From assembly GCA_026225945.1 (NCBI GenBank), contig JAMJFZ010002590.1, positions 48,334 to 112,333 on the forward strand: DNA of 64,000 nt. Direction: 5' to 3'. Made by a program: the position numbers and the translations under genes. Position 1 is the first letter of the stretch, and each line of letters begins with the position of its first letter. Below the pieces are notes generated by a model. That model was not told the origin of the DNA and ran no database searches. It saw only the letters and a program-made list of their open reading frames with translations. The DNA is from Cricetomys ansorgei (Eukaryota; Chordata; Mammalia; Rodentia; Nesomyidae). This document shows, one piece after another, positions 32,985-45,040 of this stretch.

Positions 32985-33550
32985 CTTGTTAAAGATTCAC
33001 AAACAAAGGAAAGGTTAACCAAAGCAAGAGATTTCCCTTAAGAGATGAAGGTCAATGAGAAATGGGAGTTCAATATGGTGTAAGTACAGAAGATGTACCA
33101 AGCTCTAATGAGAAGGACATACTTTAGTCTCCAAGGACAAAAAGATGTGTATGGTCTAGCATAAAAAAAGAAACCACTTCATTTCCTTTATAAAATGCCA
33201 ATCTGTGTTCTGGGAAGAGATTGAGGAAGATTCTACTGTGTTTCAAATGCAATACAGGAGTAAAATCCAAGAAATCTTCTGATGTTTCATTCATTGCCAA
33301 GAGTGAACACAAGAAAAGCTGTTTATTTTTAATCTACTGTTTCAGAGGATTAAGATCTCTTGTGATTTTTTATGAGCAGCATTTCAGAAAGATTTCCAAA
33401 AAATATGAGAAAAAATAGCTTCATAATTCAGATTTTTGAAATCCAAGAAACAAGTGGTATTATAGCTTGATAAAATTCTTCAGGAGAGCAACGGTAAGTA
33501 ATAAAAAGAGACAGCATTGTTTTCTCTCCTGAGAATGAAAAAATGAGTTT
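32985..33550 (+). promoter_or_regulatory. Conserved upstream block / putative 5' exon of OR at 34246
   Basis: Homologous to the blocks upstream of the other ORs: 'GGGAGTTCAATATGGTGTAA', 'AATGAGAAGGACATA', 'TTCTGGGAAGAGATTGAGGA'. At the aligned donor position the GT has become AT (33543-33544, followed by GAGT). A consensus GTAAGT occurs about 50 nt earlier (33494-33499) and may replace it. Lies about 0.7-1.26 kb before the ATG, closer than in the other genes. Confidence 0.5.
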
Positions 33551-34245
33551 TAAAAAATCGATTTGTTTCACTTTTTGCGATTATGATGTAATTAAATCAT
33601 TGTCTCCTTTCCTTTTTCTCTTAAATTCTCACCATGTAAGCCCCATTTCTCTCTTTCAAGTTCATGTATATATTATGTATATGTATTATAAATATATAAG
33701 CACAAACTGCTCAGATCATATGATATTTGTATGAATGTTTTTAAATCTATGCAGTCTGACTTTTATGTAAGACCTTCTTGAGACATCTGAAGATATCTTG
33801 AGACTTCTCTGAAGTCTGAAGCAAATCATAAAACATTTATAACTTGTTTCAAAATATTTATTCATTGTGAGATACCCAAAATAAAACTAATTCATATATG
33901 CATCTACTAAACATAGACTTACATTCATGTGCTTCGGGTGAAAATTACATACATAAAGTAAAAAACAATTGTAATATATAATCTTTTTGAACTCAAATTT
34001 ACAATAGAATATTAAGTATTAACATGCTGAAAAGTGGGTCTCCAAATTAATCACATTTTATGACTGAATCATTTTAGTCTTTGGTTAGCATCTCTAGATT
34101 TTTTCTACCATAAATCATGTGTGTGGTTTTCAGATATTTCCTAATATATGTGTCATATGTATGGAAGAACATACAGTTGTAAATTCTCCATGGTATTTTA
34201 CTTTCACTATCTGTTTTCTGTCTTCACAGATTCTCTTAAAAAAGA

Positions 34246-35175
34246 ATGGTCCTGACAAATGGATCTTTGGTAACAGAATTTATTCTCTTGGGTTTAACAG
34301 ACAACCCTGACCTCCAAATACCTCTGTTCTTATGTTTTCTAGCAATGTACATGATAACTGTCTTAGGGAATTTGACTTTGATTCCTTTAATTGTGCTGAA
34401 CTCTCACCTTCACACCCCCATGTACTTTTTCCTCCTTAACTTATCTTTAATAGACCTCTGCTATTCTTCTGTTGTTACACCCAAAATGCTAATGAACTTT
34501 GTACTAAAGAAGAATATCATTGGTTTTGTGGAATGTATGATTCAACTCTACTGCTTTTGTTTTTTTGCCATCTCTGAATGTTATGCCCTGACAGCAATGG
34601 CCTATGATCGCTATGTGGCTATCTGCAACCCACTCATGTACAATGTTGTCATGTCCCCTAAGGTCTGTTCCTATCTTATGATTGTTTCATATTTGATGGG
34701 ATTTTCTGGTGCCATGATCCACACTGGATGCATCCTGAGACTGACCTTCTGTGATGGGAACATCATCAACCACTATTTCTGTGATCTCTTGCCTTTGATG
34801 CAGCTCTCCTGCACCAGTACCTATGTCAATGAGATAGAGATTTTCATTGTAGGAGGGAAAGATATCATTCTACCCAGTATTGTCATCTTTATCTCTTATG
34901 GCTTCATCATCTCTAGTATCCTCCAAATAAGATCCACTGCGGGCAGGTCCAAAGCTTTCAACACCTGCAGTTCCCACATAATTGCTGTTTCCATATTCTT
35001 TGGTTCATGTGCATTTATGTACCTAAACCCCTCCTCAGTTGGATCTTTGAATGAGGGAAAAATATCTTCAGTCTTCTATAGCATTGTTGTTCCGATGATG
35101 AACCCTTTAATCTATAGCCATAAGAACAAAGATGTTAAGATTGCCCTGAAAAATATTCTGAAAAGGTTTTTATGA
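34246..35175 (+). CDS. Olfactory receptor, class II, OR8-like (309 aa, open)
   Basis: An odorant GPCR of normal length. The ATG at 34246 follows a strong acceptor (TGTCTTCACAG, ending 34229) by 16 nt. Visible landmarks are NGS glycosylation at 5-7, GN in TM1 (41-42), LHTPMYFFL (55-63), Cys97, [10 protein letters not shown] (118-127), ECL2 cysteines, KAFNTCSSH in TM6 and PMMNPLIYS in TM7. Two features are unusual among these paralogs. The TM7/helix-8 motif reads PLIYSHKNKDV instead of [11 protein letters not shown], and the ECL1/TM3 entry reads IIGFVECMIQ instead of [10 protein letters not shown]. The TM5 segment (EIEIFIVGGKDI) resembles the gene at 5182. It lies outside the large duplication. 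The reading frame is fully open. Substrate unknown. Confidence 0.95.
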   Translation: MVLTNGSLVTEFILLGLTDNPDLQIPLFLCFLAMYMITVLGNLTLIPLIVLNSHLHTPMYFFLLNLSLIDLCYSSVVTPKMLMNFVLKKNIIGFVECMIQLYCFCFFAISECYALTAMAYDRYVAICNPLMYNVVMSPKVCSYLMIVSYLMGFSGAMIHTGCILRLTFCDGNIINHYFCDLLPLMQLSCTSTYVNEIEIFIVGGKDIILPSIVIFISYGFIISSILQIRSTAGRSKAFNTCSSHIIAVSIFFGSCAFMYLNPSSVGSLNEGKISSVFYSIVVPMMNPLIYSHKNKDVKIALKNILKRFL

Positions 35176-35235
35176 GAAATTTACTGTCTTTGTGAAAATA
35201 TCAAGAACTCTGAAATTTTCTAGGTGTTTAATTCT

Positions 35236-35362
35236 ATACACACACACACACACACACACTCACATCAACATATATATGTATATATGTAATGTATATGTAA
35301 CACACACACAAAAATTATATATATGCATATATATATACACACAAACATATATATGCAATGCA
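35236..35362. repeat. (CA)n/(TA)n compound microsatellite
   Basis: CA run at 35236-35259, then alternating TATA and CACA blocks. About 60 bp after the OR stop, so probably within its 3' UTR. Confidence 0.9.
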
Positions 35363-37370
35363 TACATTGCTATCTTTTTTATCATAGTGAAGTAATTTAT
35401 ATTTTTCTTTCCATATATTTCCCATAACTCTTTTTTGTTTTTACACAAACTGCCATGTGTGCTTTCAGTTTTAAACTTTTTAATCCTAAAAGCTATTAAC
35501 GAAAGGCTTTCTTCATTGTTATTATGGGATTTGCACTGATAAACCAAAAAAAAAAGGTCTGTCAGTGATTAGACAAAATAACAATGTCTTGTCAGCATAT
35601 TATTTGACAATGATATTCAATTAATGTCTCCTTGAAATAAGTATTTCCCAATTTACTCCTTTCTCTATTGATTAAACACAATCCCAAATCATCTGTTGCT
35701 ACATTAGTCAGATTTATATTGTAAGGATGTATCATATATTTTAATGATAAATATAAATACATATGTTGGATGAGCACAATTCTAGAGTTTCATGAGATTA
35801 GTAGTCCGCAACAAAAAAAACCAACTCATTAAATAATAATTCCAAAGTAATCTATTAGATTTCAAGTCTAGCACTTTTAAATTTGGACTCATTTTATGAA
35901 TTTTGAAAATATTATTTCAAGCCATTCTGGACTGTTAAAGTTTCTGTACCATCTAATATAATCATGAGCAGCATGGGAAATTTGTCAGATCATCTCTATT
36001 TTCATAAATATTTGTTATTGTCCTTCTTTTACATTACCTGTCTCAGGGGGTGATGATGGAGTTTACAACAAACCAGCTTAAGATGAAGTGAGTGTCCTGT
36101 GAGCTGATCAGTGATAAGTAAAATATATCGTCAATATATTTTTGGAAAAATATTTTCAAATCAGCTTCAGGATGGAGTCTACTGTAGAATGTAGAAATAG
36201 CTTCAATAATTATAGCAATGCCCTCTTCCCATTGTCTGTGGTGTCTCTTGAAGTATCACCAGAGAATTTCACTAAAGGTGATTTTCTCAGAGAAGCAGTA
36301 GCAGTAGAGGCAAAAGTTTTGAACCATATAGAAATGGAAACTTGGAAATCCCACTGAAGAAATGGTAATCCACAGACTTTTAGAGATGCCTCAGCTATCT
36401 ATGAGTAAATATGATTTTGGTGTGTGCTCCAAGTCAAAAGGTAGAGTCCACTACCAAGCATCTTCCCTGTGAACATCAACTTTACTACCCGCTAGTGATG
36501 AAAGATTCTATCACTAATTAAGATGAGGATGATAAGTAGCCAGGAAAGCAATTTTTGAAAGGAACATTGATTGGGTGGAAGGGATCAGCAACTTCTCATA
36601 GTGAGACATACATGTCATACAAAGTATTCACAATTAAATATGATCACAGGAAAACTGGCCAGGAGGTAATAGGGTTTTGTAAAATGTATTTCCAAAGTCT
36701 CAATGTAATTTCATTTACAGTTGCTGGTCTGTTTTTTCTAAGGAAAATTTCCAAAACTATGTCATTATCAATTTTTGTAATTAATAGTAGAGGGAATTTC
36801 TCAGGACTCCCACAGGTTAGTCATCTTAAAGATGACTTCATGGAACCATGTACATCAGACCAAATCTCTGGTGTATGTTCAATACCATTTTAAAAAATGG
36901 TGAAAAAGTATTTTCTTTTTATGGAACACAATGTTCTTTGAAGACAAACTGAGAGTTTCTTTTATATACCACAACCAGAAGTAAGATAGCTAGATTACTC
37001 TGTAGATACACTATTAGTCTTTGAAGAACCTCAATTTTGCTGTTCATCATGGCTGTACCAACTCATTTCCCATGGGATGCATGGGAATAGATGGATAAAT
37101 TGCTAAGGTTTGATCAATGCATGCAATCAGTATGCATGAATCAAGACATCACATCTCTGATTAACGTGTAGACTAATATTTGCCATTAAGTAAATGTATA
37201 CCTCTCTTGAAAACTAATAAATGTAAGCATCAGGTTGCTGAATACATTTTGATGACTGCATTACTGCTACTCTTCTAAAAAATTGACAATTATACTGTTT
37301 CTTTTTATGCTAACCAGGACAAATATATTTAAAAAGAGTTTCAATGGAAACAGCTTTTATGCTGGCTAGT
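35363..37370. other. Intergenic DNA, nothing recognised
   Basis: AT-rich. ORFs of 71 codons (36142) and 112 codons (36555) have no recognisable domain. Some MaLR- or ERV-derived sequence is possible around 36030-36900 but I cannot name it. Confidence 0.45.
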
Positions 37371-37371
37371 T

Positions 37372-37462
37372 TTCATATAACTTTGACATAAGTTAAGATC
37401 ATCTTGAAAAAGGAAACCTCAATTGAGAAAAGTGTCTCCATAAGATTGGCCTGTTGAACATT
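37372..37462 (+). mobile_element. Truncated rodent LTR-like fragment at left edge of copy B
   Basis: 'GCTGGCTAGTTTTCATATAA', 'AAACCTCAATTGAGAAAAGT' and 'CCATAAGATTGGCCTGTTGA' are the 5' part of the same abundant rodent LTR-like repeat seen at 19205. It abuts the start of alignable copy B. Its copy A partner would lie left of the window. Confidence 0.55.
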
Positions 37463-37548
37463 TTGTGATTGATTGATATAAGCAGCATTATCTTGAGTTT
37501 TTATTTATTTAATTTAATTCATCCACTTAGCTATCATTTAGGAGTGTG

Positions 37549-37966
37549 GTGGTTTGAAAGAAAATGTCTCCTGTAAGCCTGTAGTGAGTAGCACTAACAG
37601 GATGCGTATTCCTGTTGTAGTAGATGTGGCCTTGTTGAAGGAAGTGTGTTCTTGGGTGTGGCCTTAGAGATTCCAGAAGCCCAAGCCATTCCCAGAGACA
37701 ATCTCTCTCTTCCTGTTGCCTGCTGACCCAGATGTAGATCTTTTAGCTCCTTCTTTAGCACTGTGTCTGCCCTGTTGCCTGCTGACCCAGATGTAGATCT
37801 TTGAGCTCCTTCTTTACCACTGTGTCTGCCCCTGTGCCAGCCATGATGACACTGGACTAAACTTCTGAACTGTAATGGAGCTGCAATTCAATATTTTCCT
37901 TTATAAGTTTTGCCGTGCTCATGGTGTCTCTTCACAACAATAAAATCCCAACTAAGACAAGAAGTT
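37549..37966 (+). mobile_element. ORR1-like MaLR LTR relic (copy B)
   Basis: Duplicate of 85-442, but carries a 59-bp internal tandem duplication (units starting at 37715 and 37774) that copy A lacks. Confidence 0.7.
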
Positions 37967-38426
37967 TCACTACACTATTCTTTTAAGTTTTAAGTAATAT
38001 CCTTAATTTTCACATTCCTGAAATTAGCTAAAGCTTTAAGAAAAAATAAAACTACATATATAAAGTGACTTTTGATCTAAAGTTTCTTCCTATAGCTACT
38101 CTGTTGGGTTCTAGAATTAACTCAATGGTTCTTTTATACAATTCCTATGATATTTACATTGCTATTTATTTTTAGATAACATTTGAGAACTGAAACACTT
38201 TGTAAAATCCACAATAAGTTTACTCATGTCTAGATTTGTTTAATATTAAATATTTAAGTGAAAAATGAATTTCTTGCATACAAGTCCAGTTAACTTATCT
38301 ATTTTTTAAGAATCATACCCACACAATATAATACAGAAATATTAAAAGTGATAGTCTAGTGGTCATCCCCAAATTTTGAACATAAGGACAACACTAATTG
38401 TCCAAATTAAGATGTGAATATGTGTG

Positions 38427-38466
<40 letters not shown>

Positions 38467-40934
38467 TGTTAGTTAGAGAGAGAGAGAGGCAGAGACAGAA
38501 TAATAAATAATAAAATGAGAGAGACAGAGAATAATAACTAATAAAAGGTCATGAAGTTGAGAGATAGTTAGACGGAAAATGGAAAGGATGAAAAAATACT
38601 GTTAAAATACTCATATATAAAATTATAATTATATATTAAAATAAAATTCAAAACATTTATGCATATATACATGTATATATGTATTCCCACTCCCTATCAC
38701 AGTTGTATATGACACTCCTACCATCTCCCTGTCAAATTCATTTTTAAAAATAAATATGAAATCTTGATGAATTGACAGCTTTTCAATATAATGTCTTCAT
38801 TGTTTCATTTCATATTTTTTGATCTAATGTCTATGTTGTCAAATGTAACTATTATTACTCATACTCTTATTCACTTCAAGCTTACAAAGAATTTCTTTTT
38901 TCACCTCTCACTTTCATTTTATGTGTGTCCTTAAAATTAAAATGAGTCTTTTGTACACAGAATATATATTCATCTCGTTCTGCTATATTGAGTGACTGTA
39001 AGCCTTTTATGTAATGGTTAATTAATTTTTTTTCCTATGTGATCACCAATAGTTAAAAGTATATTAATGTAATTTGACTACTTTATTTTGTTGTTTTATG
39101 ACAGGTTTTTCCCAACTTGTCATCTTCTTTTAAGATTGATATGTTGTGGGAATATTTTAGTTTTCAGGGATGATTGCATCTGACTTCTTTCCATTTTGCT
39201 TTGTGAGTTGCTATAGATTTCATTTTATGATTACTATAAAACTGAAAGAAAATATCTCATGATAGTTTGTCTTAAACAGAAAGCAATTTAACTTTGACTT
39301 CTTATAAGTGTCTTATTCTTATGATGTCTAACTGTTAGGTAAGAGGCAAAGATGCTGAGATAGGAAAATGGTTTCATTTTGTAAGTTGAACTTGTTCAAA
39401 TTGCATGTGTGATCACGATGGGTAGTGTGATGTGGCACCTAGTGAAATATACTAATTCAGAGTAATGTGCCATAAAGACAATGCTGATTCAGAAACAAAC
39501 AAACAAACAAAAAACAGCTCTCATCTTAAAGGGAATAAAAGTGAGTTTATTCTTGAGCCATTTTGTGTGTGACCATGACCTGGAAACACTAATTTAGGTT
39601 ACTTCAAATCTCATTTTTCAGTGTGAAAGCAGTTTCATAAAGTTTTACAGTCTTGCAGAACCACCAAAGTCATGCATCAAGATTAATTTAGAAAACATTG
39701 GAGGATACATCAGAAAGGCAGCTAATGGAAGATGCCAAGGCTATAGGGTTAAGATGCTACCTGATGAGATTTCTAGCTTTTAGGATGGTGGAAGCTTGTA
39801 GTCTGCTGAGTTAACCATTTCCAAATCTTTATTCATCATGGGATGTTGGTTCTGAAACAAAGGAGAGTAAGGAATATCTGTGGAAAGGATGAGGCTAAAG
39901 CTCAACCAAATAAGGTAATTAGTATCTAGGGCTTATAAAACTGAAACCTTGCCTGTCATTACAGTTTTGATTAGTCAGTCAACCTTTGAAGACACAGTTT
40001 CCTCCAGGATTTTATGTTTCACAATGACATATGTTTAAAAAGAATTATTACAGTCATTGGACCTTGATGTTTGAACAAGAATTGTTACATAAATGCTTAG
40101 AAGCCACAGAATCTGAGTTTAAATCATATTCTCTCTCTCTCTCTCTCTCTCGCTCTCTCTCTCTCTCTCCTCTCTTTCTGCATGTTAAATGTGACCCATA
40201 TCACTGATGTATAACTTCATCCCCTACATATAAAAGTTTATATGAATTAATCTATATAATTTGTTGATTAAAAAACATATCAGTCTCTTCTGCATTTCTG
40301 ATTTTTTCATTTATATTCTATATGATAATTCTTCTACTTCCTTCTTGTCTGAAAGCATGCTGAATATTCCAATACTTGCTTTTTCTAGTTAGTCAGAGCT
40401 ACAGGACAATTTTAACCTTTAAGGTAGTTAGACAGACATTAGCAGGTTCAAGACCATTGGTGATAGACCACTCTGTAAAAAAGAACTCCCAGAAAGAAGC
40501 CTCCTGAAAAGCTGATCAACTTGTAAAAACATCTATGGGTATGGAAAAGTGGAATATTGCTGTTGTTATGTGGATTCTTTTGTCCACTGTCCTCTCAGGA
40601 TGTAGAGAAGCCATTGGCTCCCAGCTTGGATCAGAGGAGTAGAGGACAGTGTTAGTACACAGGTCTGGGCAAGTCTTCGATCACAGGCTGAAAGCTGTGG
40701 GAAACAGACTTCATGGGAGACAGTTTCAGTGAATCAGCTATTTATTGAAACAAGGGAAGTCGAACCTACATGCATACATCCAGAGAAGTATAATAAACAA
40801 ACAAAAGAAGAAACAAGCCAGATATATTTTAAAATACATTTGCAAAAAATACCTGTAAGAATACCTGAAGTATGTTATGACATACCTTAAAAATGATTAC
40901 ATCTAGTTTTACAGAAGTCTGGGGATAGACTTTA
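37967..40934. other. Intergenic DNA of copy B with microsatellites
   Basis: Counterpart of 443-3479. Contains a (TG)n at 38421-38466 with a following AGAG stretch, and a (TC)n at 40130-40178. No gene recognised. Confidence 0.6.
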
Positions 40935-41505
40935 TAGAATGTTACTATTAAAGACATGGTAACAAACTGCAAAATAACAAAACAATAGTTTTCCCTAAAG
41001 AGAAGATTGCTGGAAGAAGGGTGATCGATATTAGCTCAAGCATTGAGGATGTATAATCCCCAAAGAGAAGGGTATAACTGAATGAAATATTGAGTCCCCA
41101 AGGAAGTAAAGACCCATCTTGGGTAAGCATCTACATGCCATCACCTCATCTTCTTTTTATTCTGCAATATTTCCTGGGAAGAAGCTGAGAAAGATTCTTT
41201 TTTGCCTATGACTAATTGCCTTATGCAATTAAACTCAGAGGAGATGTCTAATGTCTTTTTAAGAGCCACGTATGGCTCTTTCTAATATAGAAAGCAAAGC
41301 TGTTTTTGAATTTTTCTTCAGTAGATTATGATTATGATTATTCAACCTAAGCAGTTATTTAAAAAGATGTCCAGAGCACACATGAAATTAATTTCATGTA
41401 GTCTCCTTTAAGAATAAAAGGAACCAGAGCTTTAGAGCTTGATAAATAAGGACAAATATCAATGTGAGGGGTAAAAAGATTTCTTTCTTAAGTAGGGTAA
41501 GTTTT
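40935..41505 (+). promoter_or_regulatory. Conserved upstream block / putative 5' exon of OR at 42635
   Basis: Duplicate of the 3480-4045 block with the same elements: TTCCTGGGAAGAAGCTGAG, the TAATTG/CAATTA pair (41213-41231), the 8-bp-arm hairpin (41261-41280), the 20-bp palindrome (41380-41399) and donor GTAAGT (41497-41502). The intron would run to the acceptor at 42618 (1122 bp). Confidence 0.6.
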
Positions 41506-42634
41506 AAACTCTAGTCATACTGATGTGTTGAATTTTGTTGAATACATTGACATATAAATATTAAAATGCAAAAGTGCTTATGATATTATAGTTGTTTTGA
41601 TCACATGCCCTTTATGAAATATCCCTGGCTGGAGATTCATTCATATATGTCTCTCCTCTATGTTGATACACATTTGTGGTTTGTATAAGTATACCTATAA
41701 TGAGAAGATAATTTAAGGAAAATATATGTTGTCAATTCATCATTAACTGATGTTAATATGTTGAACATCAGATTTCCTAAACCTTTTTATTTTACAAAAT
41801 TTAACTTTCTTTGCCTTGAGCCATTTTCTCTCCCACTAGCTCCAGAAACTTGCATTCTTCTGTCTGTTTATGTGACTATAAATGTTATGTGACTTTTTAT
41901 AGGGCAGATGATGTGGCATTTCTTCTAAAATATGTTTTTTTTCTTAATTTTTCATGGTGGCTTTGCATTAAAATGAGTTCCACGGTCTATATGTATAATT
42001 TTATATCTGTTATGAGCAATTCTAAGGTTCCAGAAAAATGTCCTAGGTATATAAACAGAATGGTCAGAGTCAGTAGAAATACAGATTACAGCATCTTATT
42101 CAATATGCTGCATTGTGTGACAGATGTCAATCTCTTTAGATTTATGAATTTTTGTGACAGTGGCTGTATCATAACCAACTTCCGACTCAGTTTCTTTTGC
42201 TTGATATTGGAAATTCTGTTCATGATTCTAAGTATACTGAAGGCCAATCACCATTAGATTGATAAACCTTTCCGCTGCATCTAGAATAGACAGAAGCAGT
42301 AATGATAGAGTTAGAAGAAAGGGGGACAATTAGGTCCTTGTGCATCTAATGTTCCCTTTGCTCTAGAATTTTCAAGAAACCAGATTAGCATAATAGAAAT
42401 CTTGGCTAAGTTTTGGGGTGGATAGTGATGCCCTTTACTGTATTTAGCCTCTAAAATATTAGTTGGGGAAGACGATGTTGTTCTGAATCATGGTAGTAAA
42501 AAGGCAGTTTCAGGAATTTAAGCTGTTTATTGACTTTCAAACCGGAAACTAATATTAGAAAGCACTGGTATTTTTAAATTTTTTTTCTGAAATTTCATTT
42601 CTTTTTCTCTCTCCACAGAATCTCCGGGAGAAGA

Positions 42635-43576
42635 ATGGCTTTAGAAAATAGCTCTTTGGTAAATGAGTTCATTCTCTTGGGGATAACAGACCAGCCTGAC
42701 CTCAAAATACCATTGTTCCTACTTTTTCTGATAATATACATGATAACTGCATTGGGGAATTTGACCTTGATCATTCTAATTATGCTGAATTCTCACCTTC
42801 ACACGCCCATGTACATTTTCCTCTTTAACTTGTCTTGCATTGATCTCTGTTATTCTTCTGTAATTACACCCAAAATGCTAACGAACTTTATACAAAAACA
42901 GAATGTTATCTCTTACATGGGATGTATGACCCAATTATACTTCTTTTGTTTTTTCGTCATTTCTGAGTGTTATGTGCTGACTTCAATGGCCTATGATCGC
43001 TACGTGGCTATCTGCAATCCACTCATGTATAATGTTGCCTTATCTCCCAAGGTATGTTCCTATCTTATGCTTGGTTCATATTTGATAGGACTCTCTGGTG
43101 CCATGATCCACACTGGATGCATCCTGAGACTGACCTTCTGTGATGGGAACATCATCAATCACTATTTCTGTGATCTCCTGCCTTTGATGCAGCTCTCCTG
43201 CACCAGCACCTATGTCAATCAGATAGAGCTGTTCATTGTAACAGGAAAAGACATCATTGTGCCCACTGTCATCATCTTTACCTCTTATGGCTTCATCCTC
43301 TCCAGTACCCTCAAAATAAGGTCCACTGCAGGCAAGTCCAAAGCCTTTAGCACCTGCAGTTCCCATATACTTGCTGTTTGTCTATTTTTTGGATCAGGTT
43401 CATTCTCGTATCTCAAACCTGCCTCAGCTGTATCTATGGATAAGGGAAAATTCTCTTCTGTTTTTTATACCATTGTTGTTCCCATGATGAACCCTTTAAT
43501 CTACAGCTTGAGGAACAAAGATGTTAAAGCTGCTTTGAGAAAAACTTTGAACAGAATATTTTTTATCAGAAACTGA
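42635..43576 (+). CDS. Olfactory receptor, class II, OR8-like (313 aa, open)
   Basis: The duplicate of the OR at 5182. The ATG is 16 nt after a TCTCTCCACAG acceptor (ending 42618). Landmarks: NSS glycosylation (5-7), GN (41-42), LHTPMYIFL (55-63; Ile replaces the usual Phe at 61), Cys97, [10 protein letters not shown] (118-127), ECL2 cysteines at 169, 179 and 189, SYGFI (217-221), KAFSTCSSH (236-244) and [15 protein letters not shown] (283-297), ending IFFIRN. The N-terminal half and TM7 are almost identical to the 5182 gene. From late TM4 to TM6 (about 43088-43340) it instead resembles the 15970/51177 pair (IELFIVTGKDIIVP), a pattern typical of gene conversion. The receptor is presumably functional; ligand unknown. 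Confidence 0.95.
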   Translation: MALENSSLVNEFILLGITDQPDLKIPLFLLFLIIYMITALGNLTLIILIMLNSHLHTPMYIFLFNLSCIDLCYSSVITPKMLTNFIQKQNVISYMGCMTQLYFFCFFVISECYVLTSMAYDRYVAICNPLMYNVALSPKVCSYLMLGSYLIGLSGAMIHTGCILRLTFCDGNIINHYFCDLLPLMQLSCTSTYVNQIELFIVTGKDIIVPTVIIFTSYGFILSSTLKIRSTAGKSKAFSTCSSHILAVCLFFGSGSFSYLKPASAVSMDKGKFSSVFYTIVVPMMNPLIYSLRNKDVKAALRKTLNRIFFIRN

Positions 43577-44713
43577 GTTTCTCTGAGCCAGTAATTAAAC
43601 CACAGAGGGATTATCTGGGCTTGCTCTATTTTTAATGCTATATTTTTGTATTTAATGTATTTTATTGTGACATAGTATATTTAGTATGTTTTGATTAAAG
43701 TGTTTTAACATTAATTTTCTTTTTACATTAATTGCAATTAGAAATTATCTGGTTTTCATCATTTTCTTACACTAAGTTTTGATTTCTTACTGTGTGTAAA
43801 ATTGATACTTTTAGCATTTTACCGCTTTTAGAACAGCAGTAAATATTCCTTCCATTTTGTTGTTTATTATTATAGACATTCTCATAGGAAATGTTGAACA
43901 GTTTTTCCATTAATAAAAATAATATTAAGTTGTCTGCATGTCTATGCGGGGAACTGACCATAGTTGCTATTTGAAATGAAATGTGTTTCTGTCTTCTTGG
44001 CTTTCCATCCTCTACTGGACAATAATATTTTACTCTCTAATTCCAGAGTTTAATAAATATAGATATTTCTACATTAACCATTGTTTATGATCCATATTGC
44101 AGGTGTACTTATGGTGCATAGAACCTTGTTTTACTACGTGTTTAATATTTACTTTGTTAATATGTCCAACTGCATTTGTCGCTAAAATACACTTCTCCAA
44201 ACACATAATACTGAAACTCATGTACATAATGACACAGGATTCTTAAAAAAAAGCCTTGAATCTTTAGACTTTTGATTTCAAGCTTACTACCCTTTTAAAC
44301 CATACTTTCCAACTAAAGTGAAATATGACAAACTGTAACTATTGTGTGCTTTTTTTTTTTATTGATGATCTACAAATGAACCTCTGCATTGGTTGTGGCA
44401 GTAATATTTATTCAGTAAAACTGTTTGCCGATTCTTTTTTTTTAAATTTTAAACAGAGTGTGCTAGTTTTGCTGTGAAGTTAATGGTATCTTCCAGTTTT
44501 GGACAAAAAGCCTCAAGAAATTTAAGAGGCATTTAGATAAGATCTTGGGAAGGAATGGAAGTCAAAGGTCAAAGATACACATTTAACATGAAATCTCTGT
44601 GTGGAAAATGAGAAATAAAAATTAAACAAAAATATTTATGTAGATTCTAAGATTGAATTTTATGTCTCTAATAACTTTAAATCTCAAAAAGCTTTTATTA
44701 AACACTATCCATG
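43577..44713. other. 3' flank / probable 3' UTR of OR at 42635
   Basis: Counterpart of 6133-7284, with the same AATAAA near 44620. A T-run occurs at about 44350-44360. Confidence 0.35.
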
Positions 44714-45040
44714 ATGACTGTAAGTGTGATGGCTGATCTTGTTTGTCTACTGGACACATTTGGGAAGAGAAAATAAATTGAGGGATCATTTATATGAAAT
44801 TTGTCTGTAGGCAGGTCCTGCCCTGTATAAGAAGGTGGTTGAATGTGAGCCTGAAACAGGTCAGTAAGCAATGCTCCTCCATAGTCTCTGCTACAAGGTT
44901 TCTGCCTTGAGTTCCTGACCTGACTTCCTTCCCTGATAGACTAGGGCCCCAGGAATTATAAGATGAAATAAATCATCCAGCTCCAAGTTGATTTTGCTCA
45001 TGCTCTTTTGTCATAAAAACAACAAGAAAATTAGGACAGT
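44714..45040 (+). mobile_element. Rodent LTR-like relic (copy B)
   Basis: Duplicate of 7288-7605. Confidence 0.5.

Noticed and set aside
36142..36893. 71- and 112-codon + strand ORFs between the OR at 34246 and copy B
   Set aside because: No recognisable domain and unremarkable length for AT-rich DNA; not called as genes.
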